Origin: Prado023 sp963700395
GTDB taxonomy: Bacteria; Actinomycetota; Actinomycetes; S36-B12; CAIYMF01
Reading direction: 5' to 3'
DNA length: 64,000 bases
Assembly (NCBI GenBank): GCA_963700395.1
Contig: CAVOXI010000008.1
Coordinates: 338,965 to 402,964, forward strand
This document shows, piece by piece, positions 24,122-32,663 of the stretch. Within the stretch, counting starts at the first letter, position 1, and every line of letters starts with the position of its first letter. Made by a program: the position numbers and the translations under genes. The notes under the pieces were generated by a model. The model had not been told where the DNA came from. It worked only from the letters and a program-made list of their open reading frames with translations, and did not search any database.

Positions 24122-25506
24122 GCCTGGCCCCCCTCGTCGCGGATCAACCCGAGGACCCTATCGCGCAGGGCGTCCAGGGCGGCCTCATCGGGCGCCTCGG
24201 CGTTCAGGCGCAGAAGCGGCTCGGTGTTGCTGGGGCGCACGTTGAACCACCAGTCCGCTCCGCTCACGGTCAACCCGTCGAGCTCGTCGAAGGTCACACC
24301 GGGCTCCGCCTCGAACGCGACACGCACCCGCTTCGTCGCGGCGCCGGCGTCGGAGACCACGGAGTTGATCTCCCCGCTGGCCACGTAGCGCTCGTAGGGC
24401 GCCAGCATCGACGACAGCGTTGTGCCCTGCGGCGAACCACCGAGGGCCGCGATGGTGTGCAGCGCGGCCAGCATGCCGGAGTCGGCGTTCCAGAAGTCAC
24501 GGAAGTAGAAGTGCCCCGAGTGCTCGCCACCGAAGACGGCGCCCGTCTCGGCCATCCGCGCCTTGATGAACGAGTGGCCGACACGGGTGCGGACCGGGAC
24601 GCCGCCGTTCTCCCGGATGACCTCGGGGACCGCGCGGGACGTGATCAGGTTGTGGATGACCGACGATCCGGGGTGCTTGGCCAGCTCCCGGGCCGCGACC
24701 AGCCCCGTGAGCGCGGACGGCGAGACCAGCTCGCCGCGCTCATCGACGAGGAAGCACCGGTCGGCGTCCCCGTCGAAGGCCAGGCCGAGGTCAGCGCCCT
24801 CGGCGAGGACCGCGGCCTGGAGGTCGCGCAGGTTCTCGGGCTCGATCGGGTTGGCCTCGTGGTTGGGGAACGTGCCGTCGAGCTCGAAGTACAGGGCCAC
24901 GATGTCCAGGGCCGGCATGTCCAGCACCGCGGGTGCCGTGTGCCCGGCCATGCCGTTGCCCGCGTCCACCACGACCTTCAGGGGACGGATCTCCGAGAGG
25001 TCGACCAGCTCGTGGAGGAAGGCCGCGTAGTCGGCCAGCATGTCGCGATGGGTGATGGACCCGGCCGGGTCACCCGACTCCGGGACCGGCTCGCCGACCA
25101 TGTCGCGGATCTGGGCCAGGCCCGAGTCCTGACCGACAGGGGTGGCGCCGGCGCGGCACATCTTGATCCCGTTGTACCTGGCGGGGTTGTGGCTCGCGGT
25201 GAACATCGCACCGGGCAGCGCCAGCCGGCCCGCGGCGAAGTAGAGCTGGTCGGTGCTCGCGAGCCCGATGTCGACGACGTCGACGCCCTGGCCGGTGACA
25301 CCGGCGCAGAAGGCGGCGACGAGCTCCGGCCCGGAGGGACGCATGTCGCGGCCGACCACCACCGCGCCCGGTCCCCCGGCGGACCTGGCGGCACCCACCA
25401 CCTGGGCGAACGCAGCGCCCACCCGCTCGGCGAGCTCGGCATCGAGCTGGTCGGGGTAGACCCCGCGGACGTCGTAGGCCTTGATGATCTGGGAGAGGTC
25501 GCGCAC
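24118..25506 (-). CDS. manB: Phosphomannomutase/phosphoglucomutase
   Basis: Interconverts hexose 6- and 1-phosphates; here most likely supplies mannose-1-phosphate for GDP-mannose and cell-envelope mannosides. The 462-residue protein has AYDVRGVYPDQLD near the start, the phosphoserine loop AMFTASHNPARYNGIKM (Ser near residue 103), the metal loop LAFDGDADRCFLVDERGEL, the sugar loop GGEHSGHFYFRDF and the phosphate-binding WWFNVRPSNTEPLLRLN. A guanylyltransferase-type gene lies 7 kb away in the same region. Confidence 0.93.
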   Translation of the reverse strand: MRDLSQIIKAYDVRGVYPDQLDAELAERVGAAFAQVVGAARSAGGPGAVVVGRDMRPSGPELVAAFCAGVTGQGVDVVDIGLASTDQLYFAAGRLALPGAMFTASHNPARYNGIKMCRAGATPVGQDSGLAQIRDMVGEPVPESGDPAGSITHRDMLADYAAFLHELVDLSEIRPLKVVVDAGNGMAGHTAPAVLDMPALDIVALYFELDGTFPNHEANPIEPENLRDLQAAVLAEGADLGLAFDGDADRCFLVDERGELVSPSALTGLVAARELAKHPGSSVIHNLITSRAVPEVIRENGGVPVRTRVGHSFIKARMAETGAVFGGEHSGHFYFRDFWNADSGMLAALHTIAALGGSPQGTTLSSMLAPYERYVASGEINSVVSDAGAATKRVRVAFEAEPGVTFDELDGLTVSGADWWFNVRPSNTEPLLRLNAEAPDEAALDALRDRVLGLIRDEGGQA

Positions 25507-25627
25507 GCGGCCACACTAGCGGTCCGCCCGTCCCGAGGCGCCCAGGTGGGGCAGACCCCGGCAGCGGTTGCACCAGGACGGTTGCTCCGTCCGGTTGCTC
25601 AGCCCTGCGGCACGATCGCGCTGCTGC

Positions 25628-25999
25628 CTACGGCATCGCTGCTGCGTCGTCGATGATGTCGACGGAGCGCAGCACGCGCAGGTGGCCGCGGCGGCCGACC
25701 TCGACCATGTTCGACACCTCGACGTGCGGGCGCGCGGCCTCACGCACGGCGTTGGCCAGGGCCTCGAGGTCGTCGCTGCTGGGACGCAGCGCGTCGGGGT
25801 CGGGCTCCAGCCGGACGACCTCCCACCCACGGGGGACGGTCATCCGCTCGCTGTGGATCTGGCAGAGGTCGTAGCAGTGCGGCTCGGCGTAGGTGGCAAG
25901 CGGCCCGAGGACAGCTGTGGAGTCCGCGTACACATAGGTCAGCGTCGAGACGGCCGGCCGCGCACAGGACGGCTTCGAGCAACGACGAACTGGGCTCAC
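25628..25999 (-). CDS. DUF3499 family protein
   Basis: 123 residues, starting MSPVRRCSKPSCARPAVSTL with a CxxxxC pair and a second pair CYDLC, suggesting a metal-binding ribbon. VSNMVEVGRRGHLRVLRSVD near the end is typical of this actinobacteria-specific family. Function unknown. It lies between phosphomannomutase and the DUF5719 gene, a common neighbourhood for it. Confidence 0.87.
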   Translation of the reverse strand: MSPVRRCSKPSCARPAVSTLTYVYADSTAVLGPLATYAEPHCYDLCQIHSERMTVPRGWEVVRLEPDPDALRPSSDDLEALANAVREAARPHVEVSNMVEVGRRGHLRVLRSVDIIDDAAAMP

Positions 26000-26123
26000 A
26001 GGGGCAACCTACTCCGCAGGGCTGACATCGGCGACACCCTGCGCCGAACAGGGCCGTGTCGCAGGCGGATCCCAGCCGATCGCCGCCGGGTCGCGGGACC
26101 CCCGGGTCGCGCACTCCAGATGG

Positions 26124-27680
26124 TCAGTCCCCCGGCGCGAGGATCCCCAGGTCCTCTCGGACGGAGACGGCGGTCACCGACGACGCGACCGGCCACCACG
26201 GGTACCCCGTGGCCAGGGGCAGCCGAGCATCGAGGGCCACATGGGACACGGCCGCGGGGCCGGACCCGGGGTCCGAGCGCCAGCTGAGGGTCGTGAGGCC
26301 GGCGTCGGCCGCCGCGCCACCACCCGGGACGACGATCGACCGCTGGGCACCGGCCGGAACGGTCACGGGGAGGGTCTGGGTGCCTGCCGGCTGCCCCGGG
26401 AGCACGACCTCCGGCCCGACCCCACCGGCGGCTCCCGAATCGGCACCGGCGCCGTCCTGGACCGCGGCCTGCTCGCCGGACAGCGCCACCACGTCGTCGG
26501 ACAGCGTGGTGAGGACGGTCAGCGTCCCCCGGACGTCCGTGTCCGGCGCTGCGACCGTCACCGTCGTGGTCAGCCCGGGACCCGTGGGCACCGCCCCGGC
26601 ACCGCCGAGGGGATCCGGGTCGCGTATGAGCGGCACCGCCGAGAGCCACACGACATCGCGCCGGGCACGCCCCCACGCCGCCCGGGCGCCGCCGGTGACC
26701 GGGACGTCGGAGGTCAGGTCCAGCGTCCCCGCGCGTCCCTCGAGCACGCGAGTCAGGTCCACCTGGATGATCGCCCCCGCCGGGACCGCGACGGAGGCCA
26801 GGCCCTCGATCACGGCGGGTCCGGTCGCGGTGAGCAACCGCGGCGTGACGGTCGCGAACTGCGTGCCCGGGTTCACGAGGACCAGGTCGCGGTCACCGTC
26901 CCCCTCGGGGATCCCCGCGATCACCAGGCGCGTGGCCGGGGCCTGGGCCGGTGGGATGAAGTCGACACCGCGGGGGCGCTCCTCGCTGGGCACGGCGACG
27001 TCGCGCAGGGCGGCAGCGATCCGCCCGCTCGTGGCGCGGACCTCGATGGCGAGCAGCTCCTCATCCGGGGCCAGCGCATCAAGGCGCAGCCGCACGCTCG
27101 AGCTGGGACCCAGGTCGATCCCCTTGCCCGCCAGCGCCTGCACGGGACCGGCCCCCGAGAACAGGCTGATGTCGAAGCGGGCCGGCTCGTCGGCCGCGTT
27201 GCTCACGAGCAGGGCGGCCCCACGGCCGAGCTGGGATCCCGCTCCGACGAACCACCACTGGGGCCGCGGGGGGGCGCATGCGGCCGAGGAAAGGCCCTCG
27301 CTGGTGCCCTCCAGCTGCCGCGCGAGGACCCCGGCGAACGCCGAGGGCGCCCACGACCCGTCGGCCTGCATCAGGATCGAGGACTGCGAGCGCCGCACGG
27401 AGCGCAGGGCGACCGGCTCGCCCGGACCGGCCAGCCGGACGAGGTCACTCGCGCCCGTGATGGGCCTCAGGACCGCGGACCCGGATTCGTCGGCGGGACC
27501 TGCGACCACGGCACCCAGCACGTTGATCGCGTTGCCCGCAGCCGTCATCTCCGGGCATACCAGCACCGAGCTGGTCACCTCGCGGAACGCAGCCTGGTCA
27601 GGCTCGGGGCCGACGCGTGGGGCCAGCGCCGCTGCGACCAGTCCCGCAGCGACGAGGACGCCGAGCACGATGCGCCTCAT
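26124..27680 (-). CDS. DUF5719 family membrane-anchored extracellular protein
   Basis: 518 residues. The N-terminus MRRIVLGVLVAAGLVAAALA is a signal anchor; the rest is beta-rich and extracytoplasmic, with repeated segments such as RLVIAGIPEGDGDRDLVLVN and PGTQFATVTPRLLTATGP. Actinobacterial DUF5719 proteins are found beside the large GT2 glycosyltransferase, as here. The ATG at 27680 overlaps the GT2 stop by four bases (ATGA), so the two are co-translated. Function unknown; a role in cell-wall polymer assembly is inferred from context only. The frame is open much further upstream but that part lies inside the GT2 gene. Confidence 0.85.
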   Translation of the reverse strand: MRRIVLGVLVAAGLVAAALAPRVGPEPDQAAFREVTSSVLVCPEMTAAGNAINVLGAVVAGPADESGSAVLRPITGASDLVRLAGPGEPVALRSVRRSQSSILMQADGSWAPSAFAGVLARQLEGTSEGLSSAACAPPRPQWWFVGAGSQLGRGAALLVSNAADEPARFDISLFSGAGPVQALAGKGIDLGPSSSVRLRLDALAPDEELLAIEVRATSGRIAAALRDVAVPSEERPRGVDFIPPAQAPATRLVIAGIPEGDGDRDLVLVNPGTQFATVTPRLLTATGPAVIEGLASVAVPAGAIIQVDLTRVLEGRAGTLDLTSDVPVTGGARAAWGRARRDVVWLSAVPLIRDPDPLGGAGAVPTGPGLTTTVTVAAPDTDVRGTLTVLTTLSDDVVALSGEQAAVQDGAGADSGAAGGVGPEVVLPGQPAGTQTLPVTVPAGAQRSIVVPGGGAAADAGLTTLSWRSDPGSGPAAVSHVALDARLPLATGYPWWPVASSVTAVSVREDLGILAPGD

Positions 27681-30600
27681 GCCCCGGCCCCCCGGTCCGT
27701 GAGGAGGGCAGGGTCCCCGCCCGGGGCGTGCGCCGAGTCGGCCGTCGCGCCCTCGTGCGCCGCCTCGGCGTCGTCCGCAGCCGGGGCGGCGTCCGCATCC
27801 GGGTCGAGCGTCCGGCGCTTCGGCAGCGACACGACCATCAGGGCCAGGAGAAGGCCCAACTGCGCCAGTGCCGCCATGGGCCACCAGCTCCGGTGCCGGA
27901 CCTGGAGCGGGCCGGGGGTGCTGACGGTCGTCCAGAGCATCCCCCGGGCATCCGGCAGGAGCGCCAATGACGCGCCTGCCAGTGAGCCCTGCCATCCCGG
28001 GTCCGCCTGCTCGGCGACGACGAGCTGACGGGGCAGCGGGGTGAGCGGGTGCAGCACGACGTCGATCGTCGTCGGGGAGGTCAGCACGGGGACCTCCAGC
28101 GGCCCGATGCCCGCGGCGTCCCCGGCGACCGTCGTGGCTCCCAGCTCGGCGCGGGTGGGGTCGCCGGCCACGAGCCACAGCGACTCGTCAGGGGAGCGCG
28201 CCAGCTGGCGCAGGCCGATGGTGGCGTCCAGCTCGGTGACCACCGGGTCCTCGGGCGGCCCGTCGAAGACGACGAAGCGGATCGCGCGACCTCCGAGCGC
28301 CTGCTCCACCTCCCCGCTCGCACCGGAGACGAGGCCCGCGACCGCATCGTCGAAGCCGGGGTCCACGGCCGCGCCGGCCAGGGCATCGGCGTCCCCGAGG
28401 AGGGCCTGCGGCCTGCCCGCGACCGCGTACCGCAGCTGGCCCTCGGCGCGCGCCAGCACGAGGGACCGCGGTCGTGCCGAGGAGTCGGCATCGAGGCTCA
28501 CGACCGGGGGGATGCCCGTCAGCGAGGTCACGGACATGTCGCGCGGAGCCACCCACCACCCCACTGCGAGCACCCCGATGGACACGAACCACAGGACGGA
28601 CAGGGCGCTGGCCCCCGCTCCGGGTCCGTCGGCCACACGTGCGACGAGCAGGACGAGCACCGCGCCAGCCATGAGCACGAACACCCCGGGCCAGAGCATC
28701 CCCACCCCCAGCGCGGGCCACTGCTGCCTGGCGAGCGGATCCAGCCAGGCGGCGGCGGCCAGCAGCCCGAGGGCGGTCGCCAGGGGGATCAGCGAGCGGG
28801 TCGAGAACCTGGAGAGCACGACCGCGAGGACCGCGACGAGCAGCAGGGGGAGCCCCGCCCAGGCGACGGAGCTGGGGCCACCCGGCGCCAGTCCCCAGAT
28901 CCACGGCTGCGGCGTGCCCAGGCTGGGGTCGTTCACGCCGAGCTCGCTGAGCGCCAGCCACGGAGCCCGGACCACGCGGGGGATCCACAGCGCGAGGAAC
29001 AGGCCTGCGACCCCCAGGATGATCAGCCCGGGTCGCACGGCCCACCGGGCCAGCCGCAGCCCGATCCACCCGAGGACCGCGCCGAGCGTCACAACGAGGT
29101 AGACCGACGGGGCGAACGCCACGACGACCCCCACCATCGTCCCCGCGGCGAGCGCCGGCCGGATGCCCGGAGCCCCGATGCGCGCGCGGCCGAACGCCCT
29201 GGCGATGAGCCTGGTCGTGGGCGGACCCAGGAGGAGCACGGCAAGCGTCGAGATCCGCCCGCCGCCCATCGCCGCCACACCTGCGGGGAGCATCGCGTAC
29301 GCCAGTGCCATCGGGATCCGGCGACGTCCCACCTGGCCCCGGCCCAGGCTCACGTAGCAGCTCAGGAATGCCAGCGGGACGGCCAGTCCGAACGCCACCC
29401 GGAGCAGGACATCGACCGAGCCGAGCAGGGGCACGCTGCCGAACGCGAGCAGGGGCAGGTAGGCAGGCATCGGCAGGGCGCTGCCGAACCGCGCGGGGTG
29501 CCAGCTGTCGAGGTAGTCGCGGGTCAGCTCCATGGCGCCGGGGGCCGGGAGCAGCCCACCTCCGCGCAGCGTCCCCGATCCCAGGAGCTGGCCGGGATCG
29601 CGCACGAGCGCCGCCATCGCCAGCACCCCCGCGATGGCCAACGGGTACCAGATGCGCCGTGGGGGCGGCCACCAGGCGCGCGAGGATCCCTGGCGCGACA
29701 CGACTGCCCAGGTGTCCAGCGAGTGCGCCAGGGACGCGCCCCGGCCGGCGCGGACGTGGGCCGGCCGGGCCAGGTCCCTGACGGGGGGCCGCCGCAGGCC
29801 CCGCCTGGCCCGGTGGATCCGTCGGGGGTGGCCCAGGACCCACCACGCCCCGGCCAGCTCCGCTGTCGCCTCCTCGGGCTCCCGCGTGACAAGCAGGGCG
29901 ATCACCCGGATCGCCGTCGACAGCCACGCGCGGATGTAGCGCCAGGGAAGGGCCCGGGCGGGGGCCTGGCTCAGCTCGAGGATGAGCTGCCCGCCGCGCG
30001 CCGAGCGGCGGGGGTGCCGAGCACCCGGGCTGGGCCGAACCCCACGGTGGCCTGCCTGCCGATGGGCCAGGACCGCGGCGGGGATGAACATGACCTCGCC
30101 ACCGCTGCCCCACACCCGCCGGCACAGGTCCGCCGGGCCGGCCCAGTCGCCGACCTGCGGGTCCATCCCGTCGAGCAGGTGCCACGCATCGGCCCGCACC
30201 AGCATCCCGGCGGAGTCCCCGGCGTGGACGGGGCGGTCCACGTCGTACTGTCCCTGGTCGCGCTCGGTGGGCTCCAGGGGGTCGACGACGGGGGTGCCCG
30301 GGGCCCACCTGGAGCCCACACCGACCAGCCTGGCCGGATCCGACCACGACACCGTCTTGGGGACGAGCACGGCCGCTGCGGGGTTCCGGTCAGCCCCTCG
30401 GAGCAGGGCGTCCAAGCAGGATGGCTCCGGGGCGGAGTCGTCGTGGACGATCCAGTACCAGCTCACGGTGCCGTCCGGCGGCGCGGTGGCGTCCGGCGGG
30501 GCGGTGGCGGTGGCGGCGGTCCCGGTGGCGGCGGCGACGCCAGTCGCGAGGGCCCGCGCCAGTCCGCGCTCCGGGCTGGTCACGAGGATCTCGGTGCCCC

Positions 30601-30859
30601 GCTGCAGGAGCGCTCCACTGCCGTCGTGGGACCCGGCATCGACTCCGATCACGGTGTCGGCGGGCCGGTCCTGGTCAGCGACTCCCGCCAGGGTGCGCGG
30701 CAGCCACTGGGCGCCGTCGCGGCTGACGACCAGCGCCGTCACATGGTGGGTCCGGGCAACCGCCCCGTCGTCCCTGGGGGGCAGGAACCGGTCCAGGGCG
30801 TCATCGGCGCGGGCGTCGATGTCCTCGACGGAATCCGCCCCACCCTCACTGGTCCCCAC
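27677..30859 (-). CDS. Large family 2 glycosyltransferase fused to a multi-helix membrane domain
   Basis: 1060 residues. Residues about 38-290 are a GT2 domain: HVTALVVSRDGAQWLPRTLA, VIGVDAGSHDGSGALL, WYWIVHDDSAPEPSCLDALL (D-x-D-like acidic site) and DLCRRVWGSGGEVMFIPAAV. After about residue 320 there are roughly a dozen hydrophobic helices, then an extracytoplasmic segment and a last helix near 1000. Usual stand-alone GT2 enzymes are about 300 residues, so this is a fusion, known in actinobacteria upstream of DUF5719. Likely transfers a sugar to a lipid-linked cell-wall intermediate; donor and acceptor unknown. Confidence 0.88.
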   Translation of the reverse strand: MGTSEGGADSVEDIDARADDALDRFLPPRDDGAVARTHHVTALVVSRDGAQWLPRTLAGVADQDRPADTVIGVDAGSHDGSGALLQRGTEILVTSPERGLARALATGVAAATGTAATATAPPDATAPPDGTVSWYWIVHDDSAPEPSCLDALLRGADRNPAAAVLVPKTVSWSDPARLVGVGSRWAPGTPVVDPLEPTERDQGQYDVDRPVHAGDSAGMLVRADAWHLLDGMDPQVGDWAGPADLCRRVWGSGGEVMFIPAAVLAHRQAGHRGVRPSPGARHPRRSARGGQLILELSQAPARALPWRYIRAWLSTAIRVIALLVTREPEEATAELAGAWWVLGHPRRIHRARRGLRRPPVRDLARPAHVRAGRGASLAHSLDTWAVVSRQGSSRAWWPPPRRIWYPLAIAGVLAMAALVRDPGQLLGSGTLRGGGLLPAPGAMELTRDYLDSWHPARFGSALPMPAYLPLLAFGSVPLLGSVDVLLRVAFGLAVPLAFLSCYVSLGRGQVGRRRIPMALAYAMLPAGVAAMGGGRISTLAVLLLGPPTTRLIARAFGRARIGAPGIRPALAAGTMVGVVVAFAPSVYLVVTLGAVLGWIGLRLARWAVRPGLIILGVAGLFLALWIPRVVRAPWLALSELGVNDPSLGTPQPWIWGLAPGGPSSVAWAGLPLLLVAVLAVVLSRFSTRSLIPLATALGLLAAAAWLDPLARQQWPALGVGMLWPGVFVLMAGAVLVLLVARVADGPGAGASALSVLWFVSIGVLAVGWWVAPRDMSVTSLTGIPPVVSLDADSSARPRSLVLARAEGQLRYAVAGRPQALLGDADALAGAAVDPGFDDAVAGLVSGASGEVEQALGGRAIRFVVFDGPPEDPVVTELDATIGLRQLARSPDESLWLVAGDPTRAELGATTVAGDAAGIGPLEVPVLTSPTTIDVVLHPLTPLPRQLVVAEQADPGWQGSLAGASLALLPDARGMLWTTVSTPGPLQVRHRSWWPMAALAQLGLLLALMVVSLPKRRTLDPDADAAPAADDAEAAHEGATADSAHAPGGDPALLTDRGAGA

Positions 30860-30908
30860 GAGGCGCCACGCTAGCGCCCCGGGGACCCGCTGACGGGCAG
30901 CCCGCGGA

Positions 30909-31166
30909 TCAGACGGCGAGCTTCTTCAGGCGCCGGCGCTCGCGCTCGGACAGCCCACCCCAGATCCCGAACCGCTCGTCGTTGGCCAGGGCGTACTCCA
31001 GGCACTCGACCCGCACCTCGCACGACCCGCAGACCCGCTTGGCCTCGCGGGTGCTGCCGCCCTTCTCCGGGAAGAAGGCCTCAGGATCCGTCTGGGCGCA
31101 CAGGGCCTGCTCCTGCCAGGATGCCTCTTCGATCTCCAGCAGGGGGATGACCTCAGCCTCGAACAT
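30909..31166 (-). CDS. WhiB-family iron-sulfur transcription regulator (WhiB2/WhmD-like)
   Basis: 85 residues. Four Cys in the WhiB arrangement: one in EQALCAQTDPEAFFPEKGGS, two in RVCGSCEVRVEC and the third of that block, binding a [4Fe-4S] cluster. The turn GIWGGLSERERRRLKKL ends the protein. WhiB2-type proteins control division and septation. ATG 31166 (MFEAEVIPLLEIEE) follows a GGAGGA site. A good promoter lies about 70 bp upstream. Confidence 0.95.
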   Translation of the reverse strand: MFEAEVIPLLEIEEASWQEQALCAQTDPEAFFPEKGGSTREAKRVCGSCEVRVECLEYALANDERFGIWGGLSERERRRLKKLAV

Positions 31167-31493
31167 CGTTCCTCCTCGACCCAGTGTGACCTGCGAGGCC
31201 CGACCGCCGCGCACTGTGAATCACATGGGTGAAATTACACGCATGTATACCCGGCGAGTCAAGGCAGGCAGCCAAACTTTTCTGATAAGCGTCAACCTGT
31301 CACCAAGTTCGTCACTCAATGCGATCAGCGATGTCCGAGGTGCGGCATTTCGGCCGTTCTGCGCCCCAGTCGGGGGGTGGCACGATGTCCTCGTGGGATC
31401 GGCGAGCTCAGCGGCATCCTGCGGCAGGACATGCACGCGGCCGCCCTGGCATGGGGGCCGGATGGGGCCGTCGCCGTGCAGTGAGCCCCACCC
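31167..31493. other. Intergenic region between whiB and the AlkA-like gene
   Basis: This 327-bp stretch between divergent genes holds the whiB promoter described next and, nearer the glycosylase, a short open frame with no recognisable product. AT-richer sequence at about 31,215-31,330 stands out from the surrounding GC-rich DNA and may be a wider control region for whiB. No RNA gene seen. Confidence 0.5.
31234..31262 (-). promoter_or_regulatory. Sigma-70-type promoter of whiB
   Basis: On the minus strand TTGACT (31262-31257) and TGTAAT (31239-31234) are separated by exactly 17 bp, close to consensus, about 70 bp upstream of the whiB start and within the AT-rich part of the gap. Confidence 0.7.
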
Positions 31494-32429
31494 GTGACTG
31501 CCTCCCCCCTGGAGCGCAGGTGGACGCCCGACTGGCCGATCGACCTCACGACCACCCTCGGGGTGCTCAGCCACGGCCGCGGCGACCCCACCATCCGGAT
31601 CCTCAGGGGCCAGGTGTGGCGGGCGACCCGCACCCCGATGGGTCCGGCGACCGTGCACTGCGCACGTCTGGGCAGCGAGGTTCTCGCCCGCGCGTGGGGC
31701 CCCGGCGCGGAGCACGAGCTGGAGCTCCTTCCTGAGGTGCTGGGCGCAGGCGACGACCCGGCGGGCTTCCCGGCGCAGGCGCATCCGGTGATGGCTGCAG
31801 CGTCCCGACGGTTCGGCCCGGGCTGGCGGGTGCTGCGCACAGGACGTGTCCTCGAGGCCCTGGTGCCGGCGGTCCTCGAGCAGCGCGTGACGGGCAAGGA
31901 GGCGAGCCGGGCGTGGGCCGATCTCGTCCGCCGGTTCGGCGAGCCGGCCCCGGGGCCCGGGGCGGGCACCGACGCCCCGCGCCTCGTGGTGCCCCCCGAT
32001 GGCGCGGGGTGGGCGAGGATCCCGAGCTGGGCGTGGCACCGGGCAGGCGTCGACCCCGGACGCGCGCGCACGATCGTCGAGTCCGCCCGCCGCGCGGAGT
32101 CCCTGGAGCGCCTGTCCGACCGCACTCCCGACGAGGCCGCTGAGTCGCTGCGCTCACTTCCCGGCATCGGGGTCTGGACCTCCGCACAGGTCGGCGTCCG
32201 GGCGTGGGGGGATCGCGATGCCGTCGCGTTCGGCGACTTCCACCTCGCGAAGGCGGTGGTGCACGCCCTCACCGGGGCAACGGACGGCGACGACGACCAG
32301 ATGGCCGAGGTGCTCACGCCGTGGGCGGGCCAACGCGCCCGCGCGGTCATGATGCTGCAGCTGCACAAGGGCCCCACCGCCCCCCGCCGGGGACCGCGGG
32401 CAACGATCACCGACCACCGCGGCTGGTGA
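31494..32429 (+). CDS. DNA-3-methyladenine glycosylase 2 (AlkA-like)
   Basis: 311 residues, starting at GTG 31494 (VTASPLERRWTPDWPIDLTT). Excises alkylated bases in base-excision repair. The HhH-GPD core has LVPAVLEQRVTGKEASRAWA, the hairpin SLRSLPGIGVWTSAQVGVRA, then GDRDAVAFGDFHLAKAV with the catalytic Asp, and LTPWAGQRARAVMMLQL. The N-terminal part matches the AlkA N-domain in position. Its last codons (HRGW-stop) are repeated downstream, see the repeat entry. Confidence 0.9.
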   Translation: MTASPLERRWTPDWPIDLTTTLGVLSHGRGDPTIRILRGQVWRATRTPMGPATVHCARLGSEVLARAWGPGAEHELELLPEVLGAGDDPAGFPAQAHPVMAAASRRFGPGWRVLRTGRVLEALVPAVLEQRVTGKEASRAWADLVRRFGEPAPGPGAGTDAPRLVVPPDGAGWARIPSWAWHRAGVDPGRARTIVESARRAESLERLSDRTPDEAAESLRSLPGIGVWTSAQVGVRAWGDRDAVAFGDFHLAKAVVHALTGATDGDDDQMAEVLTPWAGQRARAVMMLQLHKGPTAPRRGPRATITDHRGW

Positions 32430-32490
32430 GCAGCGCGGCAGGATGAGCAGCCGCGGCTGGTGAGCTCCGCGGCTGGTGAGCTCCGCGGCT
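32417..32490 (+). repeat. Short direct repeats duplicating the 3' end of the glycosylase gene
   Basis: CCGCGGCTGGTGAGC occurs at 32417-32431 (containing the terminal Gly-Trp-stop codons), 32451-32465 and 32467-32481, with a partial fourth copy CCGCGGCT at 32483. The second and third copies are 16 bp apart. This looks like local slippage duplication just past the stop codon. Confidence 0.85.
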
Positions 32491-32550
32491 TCACGATCGG
32501 TCCGGATCCGCGCGCATCCGCGCTCCCAACGACGGACAGACCAAGGATCG

Positions 32551-32568
32551 GTCCGCGCGAAAGCGGAC
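32551..32568. terminator. Small hairpin between convergent genes
   Basis: GTCCGC and GCGGAC pair perfectly around the loop GCGAAA, a stable tetraloop-like arrangement. It lies in the 234-bp gap between the converging glycosylase and sugar-nucleotide genes, so a terminator role is plausible; there is no T tract. Confidence 0.45.
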
Positions 32569-32663
32569 GAGCCGGTGGGGGCGGGCGGCCTGCGACGGAG
32601 CCGGTGGTGGCGGCCGCGGGCGGCCGAAGGGGCGAGGCGGCCGGTTGGGGGCGGGCGGGCCTG

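Noticed and set aside
28049..30874. A 941-codon plus-strand open frame opposite the GT2 gene
   Set aside because: Antisense mirror; the minus strand shows clear GT2 motifs and membrane helices.
31377..31489. Short plus-strand frame just before the AlkA-like gene
   Set aside because: About 36 codons, no ribosome-binding site and no known product; left out as unsupported.
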